From positions 3,534,001-3,598,000 of the forward strand of contig RCSZ01000001.1 of NCBI GenBank assembly GCA_014898425.1: a stretch of DNA of 64,000 nucleotides. The letters are read 5' to 3'. Shown piece by piece: positions 1-11,738 of the stretch. The stretch comes from Botryotinia globosa (taxonomy: Eukaryota; Ascomycota; Leotiomycetes; Helotiales; Sclerotiniaceae). The first letter of the stretch is position 1. Every line of letters starts with the position of its first letter. Under the pieces are notes generated by a model, which was not told where the DNA came from, made no database searches, and saw only the letters and a list, made by a program, of their open reading frames with translations. The position numbers and the translations under genes were made by a program.

Positions 1-1191
1 TGGGGAATCCCCAGCCCACTCCAGTCCAGTGACATTCAAATATGGCAACAGCAAACGAACGTAACGTTGGTTACGAAATGGTCTAGAATCTATTCGATCC
101 CCAGCAGTATGGGTACTACCACCTACCTAATATCATCATCGAATATGCGATAACAAATATATTTCCAACAAATACCCGTGCTGTATGCAACGCTGCCGCG
201 ATAAAACCAGTTTATCATCTTGTGGCATGTAACTTACGTCTAGTTTGGAAGTTGCATACTTTCTGGCCACACGAGTATAATGATCACATCATATAACATA
301 CATATACATACACATACATACATACTACATATATCCACTTTCAAACTGCACCTCACGAGTCACCACGCCATATCTTCCTCGAACCCAAACTCAAATCCAT
401 CCATCCAGCTTTCTCCCCGCGCCGACTAAACGAGCAGCCCGATCGATGACGAAAGGTGCAACAAAATCTGATACATTCATATTAATCGAGATAACATGGC
501 TGAGCACGGTATGGCAGTGTAGAAGCCAACATTGTCTCTCCTCAAGCCAAGCAACCTCACAGATTACTGGGAGATGAATTCTGCGCAAGGATCAATGGGA
601 TGCCGTAGCATCACAAGTACGCAATCGTATAAATTCTCCTCATTCCTCATTCCTCATTCCTGCTGTCCCATACACACAGGACAATCAATGTTCTATCTGC
701 TCTACCTTGATATGTCTCACTATATCTACTACTAAAGTTTCACCAAGGCAAACACTCGTGATTTACCAAATTCGAGATGTTGCTTTAATTACCTACCTAC
801 CATTACAGCTCATTGGAGGCTTCATATTTCAAATAGGTGGTTGTGATTGTAAAGATGAATGAATAGGTTACATTGTACACTGGTCATTGATTATTTAAAT
901 GGGTGGTCCGAGATGCTCGTATCGATGAGAAGGACGAATAATGGGGGATGAAGTGTAAGAGAAGATTCCATATGAACAATCTTGCTTTGATTTTGTAAAC
1001 CTTGATATCTCATGCATTTACGCGCTTTTCTGCCCGAAAATCGGGATTCCCTTTATGACCATTCTGTTCAAACATGCCCAAGATATAATTTCAGAAAAAA
1101 GAAAACTCCTTCGCTCCATTTTAACCAATAAAGTTCCTCCGAACCACCGACGCGTGCATGCCAACCCACAAGTAAATGCAGCTTATCACCA
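1..1191. other. intergenic, downstream of spt5
   Basis: I see no convincing gene here. Only short unsupported open frames and a CATA/ACATAC-rich simple repeat near 297-330 are visible. About 181-290 resembles, in reverse complement, copies of a dispersed repeat near 27.15-27.5 kb and 34.08 kb (shared core reading CCAGAAAGTATGCAACTTC on the minus strand). The part next to 1191 is probably the spt5 3' UTR. Confidence 0.5.
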
Positions 1192-4100
1192 TTAATCCAC
1201 GTATCTAGGACCATCATCCTGCCAATTACCTGCTGGAGTATCTGCAGCATAGGCACCCGGTGTAGGGGCACCTGCATAATATCCTGGTCCAGGTGTAGGA
1301 GCATCCATAGCTTGAGGTGTAGGAGCACCCCAATAACCCGGAGCTGGTGTTGGCGCCGAATAAGCCCCGGGAGTTGGAGCGTTCATTGCAGCTGGTGTGG
1401 GAGCAGAATATCCACCCGGGGTTGGTGCATTCATTGCAGCTGGTGTTGGCGCCGATAAAGGACCACCAGGAGTTGGAGCATCGTAGGCTGTTCCCCAATT
1501 ATTGTTATTGGATTGGCCGGAGTTCCAGTTGTCGTTTGAATTATTTGGTTGATAGGCTGGAGTCTTCGAACCCCATGCATCTCCAGCATTGCCACTACCG
1601 CCATACGCGGGTGTTTTGGACCCGTAGTTATCTGATAAGCCATAGGCTGGGGTTTTAGCACCAGACGACCAAGCAGGAGTTCTATTGCCACCTCCATAGG
1701 CTGTCCGACTACCATCATTTGCGGCATAAACAGTTCGGGATCCATCGTTCGACCAACCGGGTGTTCGCCCACCATCAGTAGGACCAGACTTCCAGGCAGG
1801 CGTTCGTCCACCTTGGGCACCACCATGAGGAGCTAAAGATGTTAGTAAATGTTGGCGAATAAGATAGAATCAACTTACTTCTTCCCCAAGCCGGAGTGCG
1901 CTCAGGAAGACCACCTGGCATTGGTGTTCGTCCACCAGCACCAGAGTCCCAACCTGGTCCAGGAGTTGCACCTCCATACCCACCACGACCTCTTGGAGCC
2001 CCTCCTCCTCTACCACCACCAGGACCACCCCTGAAACCATTTGGATCTACCGATGCTCCACTTATCTTGTCCTTGAATCCAAGGCAGTCTTTTGGCACAC
2101 TGATTACCTTGCTCTTTGTGTGTAATTCTACTCTTGCATGAGTGTCTGTGGTATCTTTAACAATACCGAGTAATCCCTTGTATGGACCTTTGCGGATTGT
2201 AACAGTCTGTCCGATAGATTTATCACGACCAAATGATTTAGGTGGAAGCATTTGACTGTTACTCTTGGGATTGAGCTTCATTGCCGGGTTCATAGAGCTA
2301 AGATCCGGTGAAGCCGCATTTTCAGTGATGCGTCCTCCCTTTGCAGAGACACTTTGGACGCTGGTAGTTCGCGCCACAAATATACCAGCGTTCTCGCTCA
2401 TTTCGGAACTCTTCAAGAAAAGATAGGATCGATGAATATGTAGAATTCTGCCAGACCTAGACTCTCCCCCAAATTCTTTCACGGTATCCTCCATCTTGAT
2501 TTCAGCACCATTACGATCTGTCGCCACCGCGTTCCTGCGCTTTTCGAGCTTATTGGAAATCTGAGATGGAATGACTGTCCTGTTAGATCCATTCTGGTCA
2601 AGAACAACAAGCGATTCGCGATCAACTTTGATGATACAAGCTACAGTAGATGGGTCTAGTTGAACTAAATCCCAAAGCTCGTACTTCCCTAACGCACCAC
2701 TCCCACCAGAATCGCTTGCTTCCCGAAGATCTTTGCTGAAAACAGTGATTTCATTGTTGTTTTGATCACTCAACAAAGTGACACGATCCTCAATAATCTT
2801 GACGACCATACCAACTTCATCTCTAAACCTACTGCCGCCAATCACTTTGACGTGATCACCCTCACGGAAACGCTTGCGTAGACCCTTGATAGGAATTTCG
2901 ATAGTTTGACCCCTTAATGCTCCTTCGGACACAGCCATTGTGACAATATCACCAGTGACAGAAACTGCTTTACCAACAACACCCTTTTGTTCCCCTTCGT
3001 AAACCTCAATGACGTCGCCGGGTAAATAAGAAGCATTGGCTGTGCTTGCTTTCAAGCTTGCAGCGAGAGCATTTAAATCCAAATTTTCGGTTCCATCTTC
3101 GGCGCCAGAAGCAAATCTTGTGACTTCTTCGAGGGTTGGATTAACGTCTTTAGTGATAAGCGCCTGGATTTTGACCTCCTTCTCGCAATATCCATTGATA
3201 TATTCTTCATTGAAGTAATTCCAGGTTTTCGTGTCCGGTCGACCTTGTAGATGCTTTGCATGTCGTTTCTTAGCTTCGGCTTCACTGAAGAGTCTCTGGG
3301 GTGGACGTGGCCCGGCTACTGGGCGCTTTCTTTTTCCGTCCGCTCCTACACTAGTATCCTCATGAAGACCATAGTCGAGACGAGGTACATATCTGACACG
3401 GAGTTCGAGACCAGTATCAGTGACTTCCAACACTTGCGCAAGATCACCAGCATATTTGGCTGGACGCCTAAGTCGTACATAGGCTCCAACCTCTACAGTT
3501 GGACTCTTAGTAACTCTGAGAAGGTCTGGCATTTCCTTGATCTCAACCAGCATCATCTTAGTTCGAGGGTAGACATTCATGAGGCCATCCATAGCAGTTA
3601 AGATATCGGCCTGTCGCTGGGCTTCAACATAAATGAAACCCTTCATTGTAGATTGCGTTCCACCACGTTCAAAAGCGCAAGTGATCGCAAGTTCCTCTTT
3701 GGTACCTGCTCTCTCTTCTATGCGTTTCATAATAGAGAAAACGGCCTCTCTTTCCTTTCCTTCTTTACATCGTACGGCCCAAATACTAGGATCGTCAACA
3801 CTAGGAAGTAAAAGACGCTTTGGAACGACCGCTGAGTCTCCGGTGCCTCTTGATGATCGACCCTTGTTCGCATATCGTTGTCGTAGAATCTCTGCTTGCT
3901 TTTCCGCATCAAGACTCGCCTCCATTTCGCGTCTTCTATCTAAATCTCGGTGACGCCTGTCATCTGTCTCACCACCATCTGGAAGGTCTGCCATATCATC
4001 TGGGTGTGTGTCTGCAATGAAAGTGTGATTCATTTCGTTCAATTCATCCTCGTCATCCTCATTCTCATCTTCATCTTCATCTACTTCGGCTTCGACATCG

Positions 4101-4567
4101 AGGAAAACATTTCGACGGTCTCTGCGGCGCTTGCGGCGGTGCCCCTACGCTTTGCGGTTAGAGAAAATGTCGCTCACTGCATTGTGGGCGAACAGGAATT
4201 GTTTATGCAGCTCAGAAATGCTTACCGTAATTTCCTCCTCATCATCCTCTTCTTCTTCTTCTTCCTCGTCGTCATCATCATTAGCACCTCCACCAATGTC
4301 TTCTCCCTCGCCTTCATCATCATCATCTTCATCGTCGTCTTGAGCACCACCCGACCCGTGTTTTCTACCACTTGATGGAGCTGCTTCATCATCAGAGCCA
4401 TCGTCATCGCCTACTTGATGACGCGAAGCTTCATTTTGTCTTTGCGCGCTGGTTGTGTTGTTCCCTTCATCTTCGTTGTCTGAAAGATCCGCAGGTTGGG
4501 GATTGAAATTGTCGTCCTCTTCGTCGCTTTCATCAAAGGAATTATTCAATAAATTCGAGGTAGACAT
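1192..4567 (-). CDS. spt5: transcription elongation factor Spt5
   Basis: Spt5 is the large subunit of the Spt4-Spt5 (DSIF) complex, which clamps RNA polymerase II and recruits processing factors. Three exons are inferred: 4226-4567, 1879-4144 and 1192-1832. Introns are 4145-4225 and 1833-1878; the second has a TACTAAC branch site. The joined frame gives 1,082 residues, close to the usual size. In order: an acidic Asp/Glu-rich N-terminus (residues 1-114), the basic stretch [12 protein letters not shown] followed by DVEAEVD, an NGN domain starting near residue 235 ([13 protein letters not shown]), several KOW-type segments (for example [19 protein letters not shown] and [18 protein letters not shown]), a Gly/Arg-rich linker, and a C-terminal repeat region with RTPAW/KTPAY-type and APTPxxY-type repeats. 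The start at 4567 begins [11 protein letters not shown]; an open stretch upstream has no better start. Both the frame and the domains are clear. Confidence 0.95.
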
Positions 4568-6037
4568 TTTAATACAAAGGTTGAAAGAAAAGAATGTGCA
4601 TTCGAAGAGGGAAATGATAGGTATTTGTAGATTTTTTTCAAAAGACAAACCTCAAGGTCAATGGATAATAAGTATTTAAGGCAAGGCAAGCTAACCTTTG
4701 TTCAAAATGGCCTCAGCCTTCCGACAAGTAGTGGGACTAACTTATCTAGGCATAACCCTGAATTACCTAAGCCAATGAGACTCGAGCCAGTGTACTGCTC
4801 GAAGACTTAGATTGTACGGTTCTTTCTCAAAATCTTATTCAATACCACTCATTGTAGTGAAGAATTGTATTGGAATGAATTATTCAAGGGAAACTTGACT
4901 ATAAAATGAAAGGGATTCAACTATATTTTGAGGTTTTTGGGGGGAGAGAGGGAGTAAGGTTAGTGGAGAAAAGCAAGGTTAGGAGGTGCGAGAGGTTATT
5001 GATATTCTACTAGGTAATTAGCATTGTTGTTGGCTGATGAATTGAACAATTTCTTATGCCCATCCTTATATCTATCTGAATTGAGGACTTAGGTACTACT
5101 AGGTATTCAAACCCGACTGCAGGGAACTCGTGAAACCTCTCCTAGAAATGATTGTTGTATCTTAAATTGTGTGTGCAAGTGGAGTTGATAGGATGTTATA
5201 AATTTATGCTGCTGATCCACTGACACCCGACTTGTTTTCCTCTGATCCTGAATTGAACTATACAGAAAGACTCGATATTCGAGGTCGAACCAAGAAAAAC
5301 TCTCCTTACACACTGGAATCTCAGTCCTTCTTTGTTGCTTCTCTAAGGATGTAACCTTACCATCGGGTCGTCCATACTCTCAACCAATCTGCGCTGGCAT
5401 TTGAATCCTCTTTCAAGTACAAGACCTGCATCCCGTCATCATAAAAAATCGATGCTTTTTGCTCCTAATCTTGAATCTAATCACCAGAGATTATGCGGCA
5501 TTGCGAGCTTGTGGTTTCAGCGTATTCCCGCGCTCACACTTCTCATGGGCTTGCGGTAGACATTAGAACCTCAGATTTTTCGCAGGACCACCATTCATAT
5601 ACATGGACTAGAGCTGCCTGGTACCGTATTTCATTGCCGAAAGGTAGCCGATTCTTGCCAGGTGAACATATTAATGGCAAGGAAGTTGATTTAAATTCTT
5701 GATCACAGTGGAGCTTGTCAGGCTACTAATAACTGAGGATGTTGTAGAAGATGCAAGGCTTTAGTTACAATCATGTCGGACAATTGCGTGCGTGTATTGT
5801 AATATCAGGCGAACATTTGGTTGTTGAACTTTCAGTTTTGGCCATACGAGTTTCTCGTAATTGTAAATTTAAGTGACCAGCCACCTCACTCCTATCATAC
5901 ATAAGCTCCGATGAGTATAAAATCATGAATACTCGAATATTGTAGATGCAATCTCCAGGAAACCGAACTCCAGGCTTTGACATGCGATAATGCTACGCTC
6001 CTTTCTAATAGCCGACCTGAAAGCTCATCGTAATTCA
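4568..6037. other. intergenic: spt5 promoter and 3' side of WD40 gene
   Basis: Some 1.5 kb lies between two minus-strand genes. It should hold the spt5 promoter next to 4568 and the 3' UTR of the WD40 gene next to 6037. Short open frames in it show no recognisable protein, and no repeat or RNA gene stands out. Confidence 0.5.
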
Positions 6038-8153
6038 TCACAGTTTCACACCCCAAATACCCCTTCCTCCACTTACTCCGAGCCAATCGCCGTTCTCATT
6101 ATTATTCAAGTTGCTTCGCGGTGCCCAACTAATATTTCCCACTTCATAATCACATTGCCAACTGGCAGTGGGTCCTCGAGAATTATCAGATACTGGTGCA
6201 CCATTCATGCTAGGACCAACAGGAGGGGCATTGTTTGGACTCAGTAGGTCCCAAATAAGAACCAAAGAATCATCAGCTCCAGAAGCAAGAGTACCTCTCC
6301 TGTTTGGAGACCATTCTATGCAGTTTATGGATGAGGAATGCCCCTGAAGTTCAAGGAGTGCTTGCCCAGGCTGTCTAACATCCAGAATACGAATAATGTT
6401 GGAATCTTGTGAGAATGTAGCAAGTAGATGGGTATCATGTGGCGACGCTGCTAGTCGTAGTAAAGGGGGTGCATAAGACATAGTTTGCTGGGCTAAAGTT
6501 GGACTTATTCTGCCACCTCCAGGACTCGTATCTATGACTGCAATTAGTAAAAGGCTTAACACTGGCTTCATGAATCGTACCTTTATCATCCTTTGTAGTT
6601 GGCTCATAGATGATGGTACTGTGCTCTAAACTTCGGAGGTCGAACATTCTCACACTTCCATCAGCTCCACAGCTAACAAAAACATCCACGCTGTTTGCGC
6701 AAAATCTGACATCGAAGACTTCTTTGTCATGTGCAATCAGTTGTGTCTTGGCAGTCAATGTGGGAATATCCCATATAGTGCATGTCGTATCTATGCTTGA
6801 AGTAATGATCAAACTAGGCGAGACAGTGTTCCAATCCAAGGAGGTCAGAGGTGCAGTATGTTCTGGTGTTTTTGAATTAGACAGTAAGGCTAGTGGCGTA
6901 AGTTTGCTAGGAGGTAGGTCTCGACCGGAATTTGAAGTACGTCCTCCGATGGTGTTGTTTGCCGATGCGACTGGAGTTTCAGATGGGAGCGACCACAACC
7001 TCAAATGGTCACCCGAAGTAGCTAGTAGATCTGTAGATTGCTTTTGCGATGATGGCGGTTCCCATAGGAGCCGAGTTACAGGATATGAATGTGTGGCTTC
7101 GGCAACCTTTGTAAATTCAAGTCCATATTTTGGGGCTCCAGGTACATAGGATTCAGGCTGGGTGGGAACGATATGGGAATCAAGAATTTGAATCTAATAA
7201 TTAATGTCAGCACTGATTTATCTGCTCAAGGCTCAAAGTGAAGTCAATAAACTTACAAAGTTATGCCCGTCCTCTAGATAACTTCCTATTGCGATCTTCC
7301 CGGCATCGTTGTTTTGCGCTGGCCATTTGCACCAGTCGAATGCATATAGAGCCCACGGCGCGAGGTAGTTGCTGTTGGTCGGTGTTGCGCTGGTACCATC
7401 GTACGAATATGGATTGGCTCCAGGTAAGCCTTCGGCAAGTGTTGAATCGGTGCGGGGTCGAATGTCTGCAAGCCCGAGGGGAGCATTGGATACAGTTCTT
7501 TGAGAGCCTTGTGGTGTATATTTTTGTGTATTGTGCTCAGATCCGCCCGGTGTGGTTGCTTGAAATGTTGCAAAACCTTGACTATCAAATCCTGCCGCTG
7601 GGCTCGATCGAGTGTAATTGTGCGAAAGGCCTGCGGATCGTGAGGGGGTTGAATATTGATCTTGCGATATCGTGGGTATTGAAGGGGCTGTATTTGTCGA
7701 AGTCACACCTGGTCTTCCTGGTTGAAGAGTACCTGGCAGTGGTGCTGCATTTGAATATTGGGATGAATCGGGAGTGACCTGCTCTAAAGTCATACGTGGA
7801 CCACTTGCACCGTAATCTCTTGGAGATAAAGCCCCTCGTTGCGCAGACATGTTTAAATGCAGCTCGTCGGCGTGTCGAGCTCGCCTTGGTGTTTCGTATT
7901 GTTGAGACTGTTGATTCATTGATATGTTGTTGGAGGTGGTCGTCATGGAAGAATTTGGATGGGGTAAACCATATGTTGTTGGTGGTGGTGCAGATTGTCC
8001 TGTGGCAGAGCTAGACAATGAAGGCATACCAAAACTACCTAGATTTGCTGCGGCTTGTAATATACCTCCCGAAGTCGAATTTCCCGGTAAAGCATTTTGT
8101 TGTGATGAAGACGAACGAGAGTTTGAGTGAATATTAAAAGAATCGAAAGGCAT
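6038..8153 (-). CDS. WD40 protein of the WDR68/DCAF7 (AN11) family
   Basis: This is a beta-propeller scaffold. Family members bind DYRK-type kinases and CUL4-DDB1 ligase and are related to plant TTG1/AN11. Exons are 7257-8153, 6581-7193 and 6038-6531 (667 residues), with introns 7194-7256 and 6532-6580. About 250 N-terminal residues are Ser/Gln/Pro-rich and low complexity, an extension not found in animal WDR68. The propeller then starts with the family-typical ALYAFDWCKWP and continues with IAIGSYLEDGHNFIQILD, LLATSGDHLRLW, TSLDWN, IITSSIDTTCTIWDI, LIAHDKEVFDVRF, VSCGADGSVRMFDLR, INCIEWSPNRRGTLASGAD and a C-terminal NISWAP. Its start faces the PPAT gene at 8783, so the two share a 629-bp divergent promoter. 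The family call is firm; the fungal function is inferred. Confidence 0.88.
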
Positions 8154-8782
8154 GGCGCAGGCGCAGGGAATAAATTACCTCCAGCTAGGTATTCAATGTC
8201 AAATGTATGCCAGACAATTGAGTGGCTGCTTCCTCCCTTCCCCTACCTAGGTACATTCAACAACGCAAGTGGCAGTACCGGTAGTAGAATAATGACAATA
8301 CCAATACGACTGACTGACTGATTGACTGACTGATTGACTGACTGATTGACTGACTGATTGACTGCCCAATCTGATGGAGTTTCGGGATGAGAAAGTGGGA
8401 GAATCCAGGTTGGAAGTTATATCATTGGTATGAAAATATGGAATGACCCAGGGAGGTATGTAAGATCTTACCCAGGTATTACTTTGTAAGGTTATGGTGG
8501 GTGGCATGGCTGATGGGGCTTTTGATTTGATTACCTAGGCCATTCATTAGCAGCCAAAGGTTATGGCATTGGTGGACACAACAAGAGCCTAACATACATC
8601 CATTACCTACACAAACTACCTACACAAACAACCCTCTTCCGATTACATTGTTTTCTCATACAAGCAGTCTTGCATTCACATTTCCATTCGATTCTGATAT
8701 CAGATCTAAATTGATTTAATCAGTCTCAGTGTCTCAGTGTCTCAGACTCTCAGTGTGTCGGCGAGATACCTAGTTGGCGATC
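8154..8782. promoter_or_regulatory. shared divergent promoter, WD40 gene / PPAT gene
   Basis: This 629-bp gap lies between two head-to-head genes. It holds a tandem array of a 12-bp unit GACTGACTGATT at about 8308-8364 (four to five copies), and a short CAGTGTCTCAGTGTCTCAG repeat near 8725-8755 just before the PPAT start. No defined factor site is claimed. Confidence 0.5.
8305..8364. repeat. 12-bp tandem repeat (GACTGACTGATT)n
   Basis: The repeat reads directly as consecutive copies of ACTGACTGATTG between the WD40 and PPAT genes. It is a minisatellite-like expansion of GACT/GATT tetramers. A similar (GACT)n run occurs near 20505-20540. Confidence 0.9.
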
Positions 8783-10000
8783 ATGTCACAATCCCTACTT
8801 TTGCTCCCTCAACACCCCGCACCAGCTACACCACCAACTCTCAGTGCTGCATACTCTTCATCACTATCGGCGGTACTTTCAAGTCTCAAAACTTCATCGT
8901 CAAGTACCAAGCTTATAATTGCACTTGCCTCATCAAGTTTCAAGGATCGGTTGAAGGAACCAAGATCTCAAATTTACAATGAGGTGGAGAAGCTTCTGGG
9001 TGGTCTATACAGCTTGATCTGTTCTATATGTGCCAAGGAAGATATTGATATTACATCCAAGCTACCTGGCGCTGTGGATTTTCGCCTCGTTTTGTTGGAT
9101 TATGATCCTACCCCCTTGTCCACTGACAAGAATACTGAGCGTGATGTCAGTGTTGGGGTTTTGGCTGGCGGTCCCATTGTTGGACTTCCTCTCTTCGCAA
9201 GTACTCGACGCCAATGGAGCAAAATATTTTCAGTGCAAGGCGAGAAAGGACAAAATTTGCTTCGAGACTTTTTACATTTCGCAAATAGGATTAGTCCTCC
9301 TTTAGGTGCGGAGTTTCAAATGGTCAGTGGCGGAGTGAGCATGATTCAAAATTCTTTGCAGTCTGTACAACCAAATTCTTCTGCCTCCCATATTGTGGTA
9401 GCAGTCGGTGGCACGTTTGATCATCTTCATGCGGGCCACAAACTTTTGCTTACAGCTACGGCACTTTTATTACAACCAGCCGCCGGCGTTCAGGACCCTT
9501 CCCGGAGATTGATTATCGGTATCACAGGGGACGAATTGCTGAAGAACAAAAAATATGCCGATCACTTGCAGAGTTGGGAGGAACGACAAAATGACGTCGT
9601 TGAATTCCTCATATCGATTCTTTCTTTTACGCAGACTAGTCGGGAGGAAGCAATTCAAACAGTTCCACTGGCAACTTCAAATGGTCGGGCAACACATACC
9701 AAGCTCAAAACTTGCTCGATTACTATCGAGTGTGTTGAAATTCAAGATGCTTATGGGCCAACTATTACGGATGAATCTGTTACCGCACTCGTTGTGTCGG
9801 GAGAAACTAGATCGGGCGGGCAAGCGGTAAACGATAGAAGGGTCGAGAAGGGCTGGAAGGCACTAGAGGTTTATGAAGTCGACGTGCTCGATGCGCAAGC
9901 TGGTCTCGAGGGTACTCCTACATCAGACTTTGCTTCAAAAATCAGTAGTACCGCAATACGAAAGCAGATGGCGGATCGCGCCCGGACATCGTCACTCTAA
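8783..10000 (+). CDS. CAB4: phosphopantetheine adenylyltransferase (CoA synthesis)
   Basis: This enzyme transfers AMP from ATP to 4'-phosphopantetheine to give dephospho-CoA, the fourth step of CoA synthesis. It is a single exon of 405 residues. The N-terminal 200 residues are a fungal-type extension. The nucleotidyltransferase core begins near residue 207 with VAVGGTFDHLHAGHKLLL, containing the T/H-x-G-H nucleotide-binding motif. It continues with IIGITGDELLKNKKYA, ALVVSGETRSGG and a C-terminal ISSTAIRK motif (the ISST-x-x-R signature of the superfamily). There is no kinase (dephospho-CoA kinase) domain, so it is the monofunctional yeast type. The ATG at 8783 is the first in frame; upstream only a TTG is available. 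Confidence 0.92.
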   Translation: MSQSLLLLPQHPAPATPPTLSAAYSSSLSAVLSSLKTSSSSTKLIIALASSSFKDRLKEPRSQIYNEVEKLLGGLYSLICSICAKEDIDITSKLPGAVDFRLVLLDYDPTPLSTDKNTERDVSVGVLAGGPIVGLPLFASTRRQWSKIFSVQGEKGQNLLRDFLHFANRISPPLGAEFQMVSGGVSMIQNSLQSVQPNSSASHIVVAVGGTFDHLHAGHKLLLTATALLLQPAAGVQDPSRRLIIGITGDELLKNKKYADHLQSWEERQNDVVEFLISILSFTQTSREEAIQTVPLATSNGRATHTKLKTCSITIECVEIQDAYGPTITDESVTALVVSGETRSGGQAVNDRRVEKGWKALEVYEVDVLDAQAGLEGTPTSDFASKISSTAIRKQMADRARTSSL

Positions 10001-11738
10001 TCAAAACTTTACCTCGCGAGGCCTCGTTCTGCATAGATAACCCAGCTTGGCCGGGTCCTATATTAAGGAGAAGGATGAATACAGTACTACTGTTGTCGGA
10101 AATAAGGTTGTAGAGTGATGTCTTCCGTGCAGAATTTCTCGACCCAATATTGAGCCTGCTGCGCCGTCACAATATGCACGTCATTTGCAGAAATACAGAG
10201 TTCATGCACAGGAATCACCACCCGACAGGGTTTATCGTCTCATCTCTTCCCGCTTCACTTTGTCTGGAACGTAGCTCTCAATATTGATTCAACACATTAA
10301 TGGCGTCTGGGTATCGATGCCTACGACTACGACCTCATAGTACCATTTCCATGATTCAACAACGCCTATAAACCATGCTAACGAGGGGCTTTCCAATTAT
10401 GCAACCGGATGGAACGTCCATTGGACTCTATTGCATCAAATCGCGGAGAATTTATATAATGAAAGCTGGTCCTTCAGACATCTCTCCTCGTGTGGTGGAA
10501 TTGAGTCGAGTTATGCGGGGACTCTTGAATTAAGCGCCCATCATCCAATCATATTTATCTCACAAATGCACAGGTTCACAGATGCATAGGTTCAAATGAG
10601 TTCAAGCCTTTTTTCAATAATTGTGGAAGGATTTACCCACACTAAAAAGAGCAAATCAGCGTCTCTACTGGACTAGGTTTATTATCGAATGTGTATTAAA
10701 TTCGACAGAAATGGTTGAGAGTTGCATTCACTTGCCTTCAGTTACATTCTACATTAGCAAGCCGTTCGTTCTCAATTTTTGATCCATGTTTCGCCTTGAG
10801 ACTAGGTCATGGGCATAATAAGCAAGCAAGAACCACCCTTTTAACCCTTTAACCATTTGGTTAATACATTTTTGTTTCTTTTTATCGGTCTAATCTGTCC
10901 TTCATTTATCTGACGAACCATCTAATCGTATGCATCACACTTTTTGTCCATCAACATTTGAGATGTCGGAAAATTAGATAAGTTTATCTAATTTGTCTGC
11001 ATCGTAGTTTATCATCTTGTCTAGACACCTACCCGTGCCAGGGCCTGAGGACCACAATCATCGTGTTCTGACCCGTAATTCGTTCGCTATACAATAATTA
11101 AGACGATCCATTACTCCGCTAACCTACGATTCGTTGTCATTCCATGCAGCCATGAATGGGCGAATCCTTGTAGTAAATCTGTATCTTCTCCTGTATCAAA
11201 TTATATCAATTGCACCCTCTGAATATTCATTCATCCATACTTGATTGGTTTTTATCCAAGATCACATGATTGTATTTGCACCGAACGATCGGTAACCCAC
11301 AAGCCGTTGCAGCAAGGCCATGAAATCATTCTGACCAACCAAACCCAAAAAAGGTAATATATCTGCATGACAATAAAATTCTAATAAATATCTGAGGAGA
11401 GATCCATCCACACACATTTGTCCGTTGAAATATCCCTTGAGTGATCCCTCAAGACGCATCGACACGTCAGAAATCATAAAACCTGGCTGCTCGACGTTGA
11501 AATCGAATTTCATACATAGAGTGCCGGCACTCAATTTCACCCACTATGATGTAACAGTCTGATATACATTCATTATTTCTAGTTACATCCTTGCATATTT
11601 TCCGAATAACCTCAAGAACATTCTGCCCCAATACGCTCGTTATGTGAGGTAAGACTGCATGAATTATATTAAATTCTTCTAACAATCATTCTAGAAAAAA
11701 GGGCTCATCGTCCAGTCATCACATTTGTATTCCTCGAG
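10001..11738. other. intergenic, no supported gene
   Basis: There are 1.7 kb between the PPAT gene and the F-box gene. Two overlapping minus-strand open frames (11262-11540, 11467-11685) have fairly protein-like composition but no family I recognise and no clean gene model. Near 11005-11035 the phrase AGTTTATCATCTTGT also occurs near 209-223, perhaps part of a dispersed repeat. Confidence 0.45.

Noticed and set aside
4131..4375. Poly-Ser / poly-Ile plus-strand frames near 4.2-4.4 kb
   Set aside because: They are the complement of the acidic GAA/GAT-rich N-terminus of Spt5.
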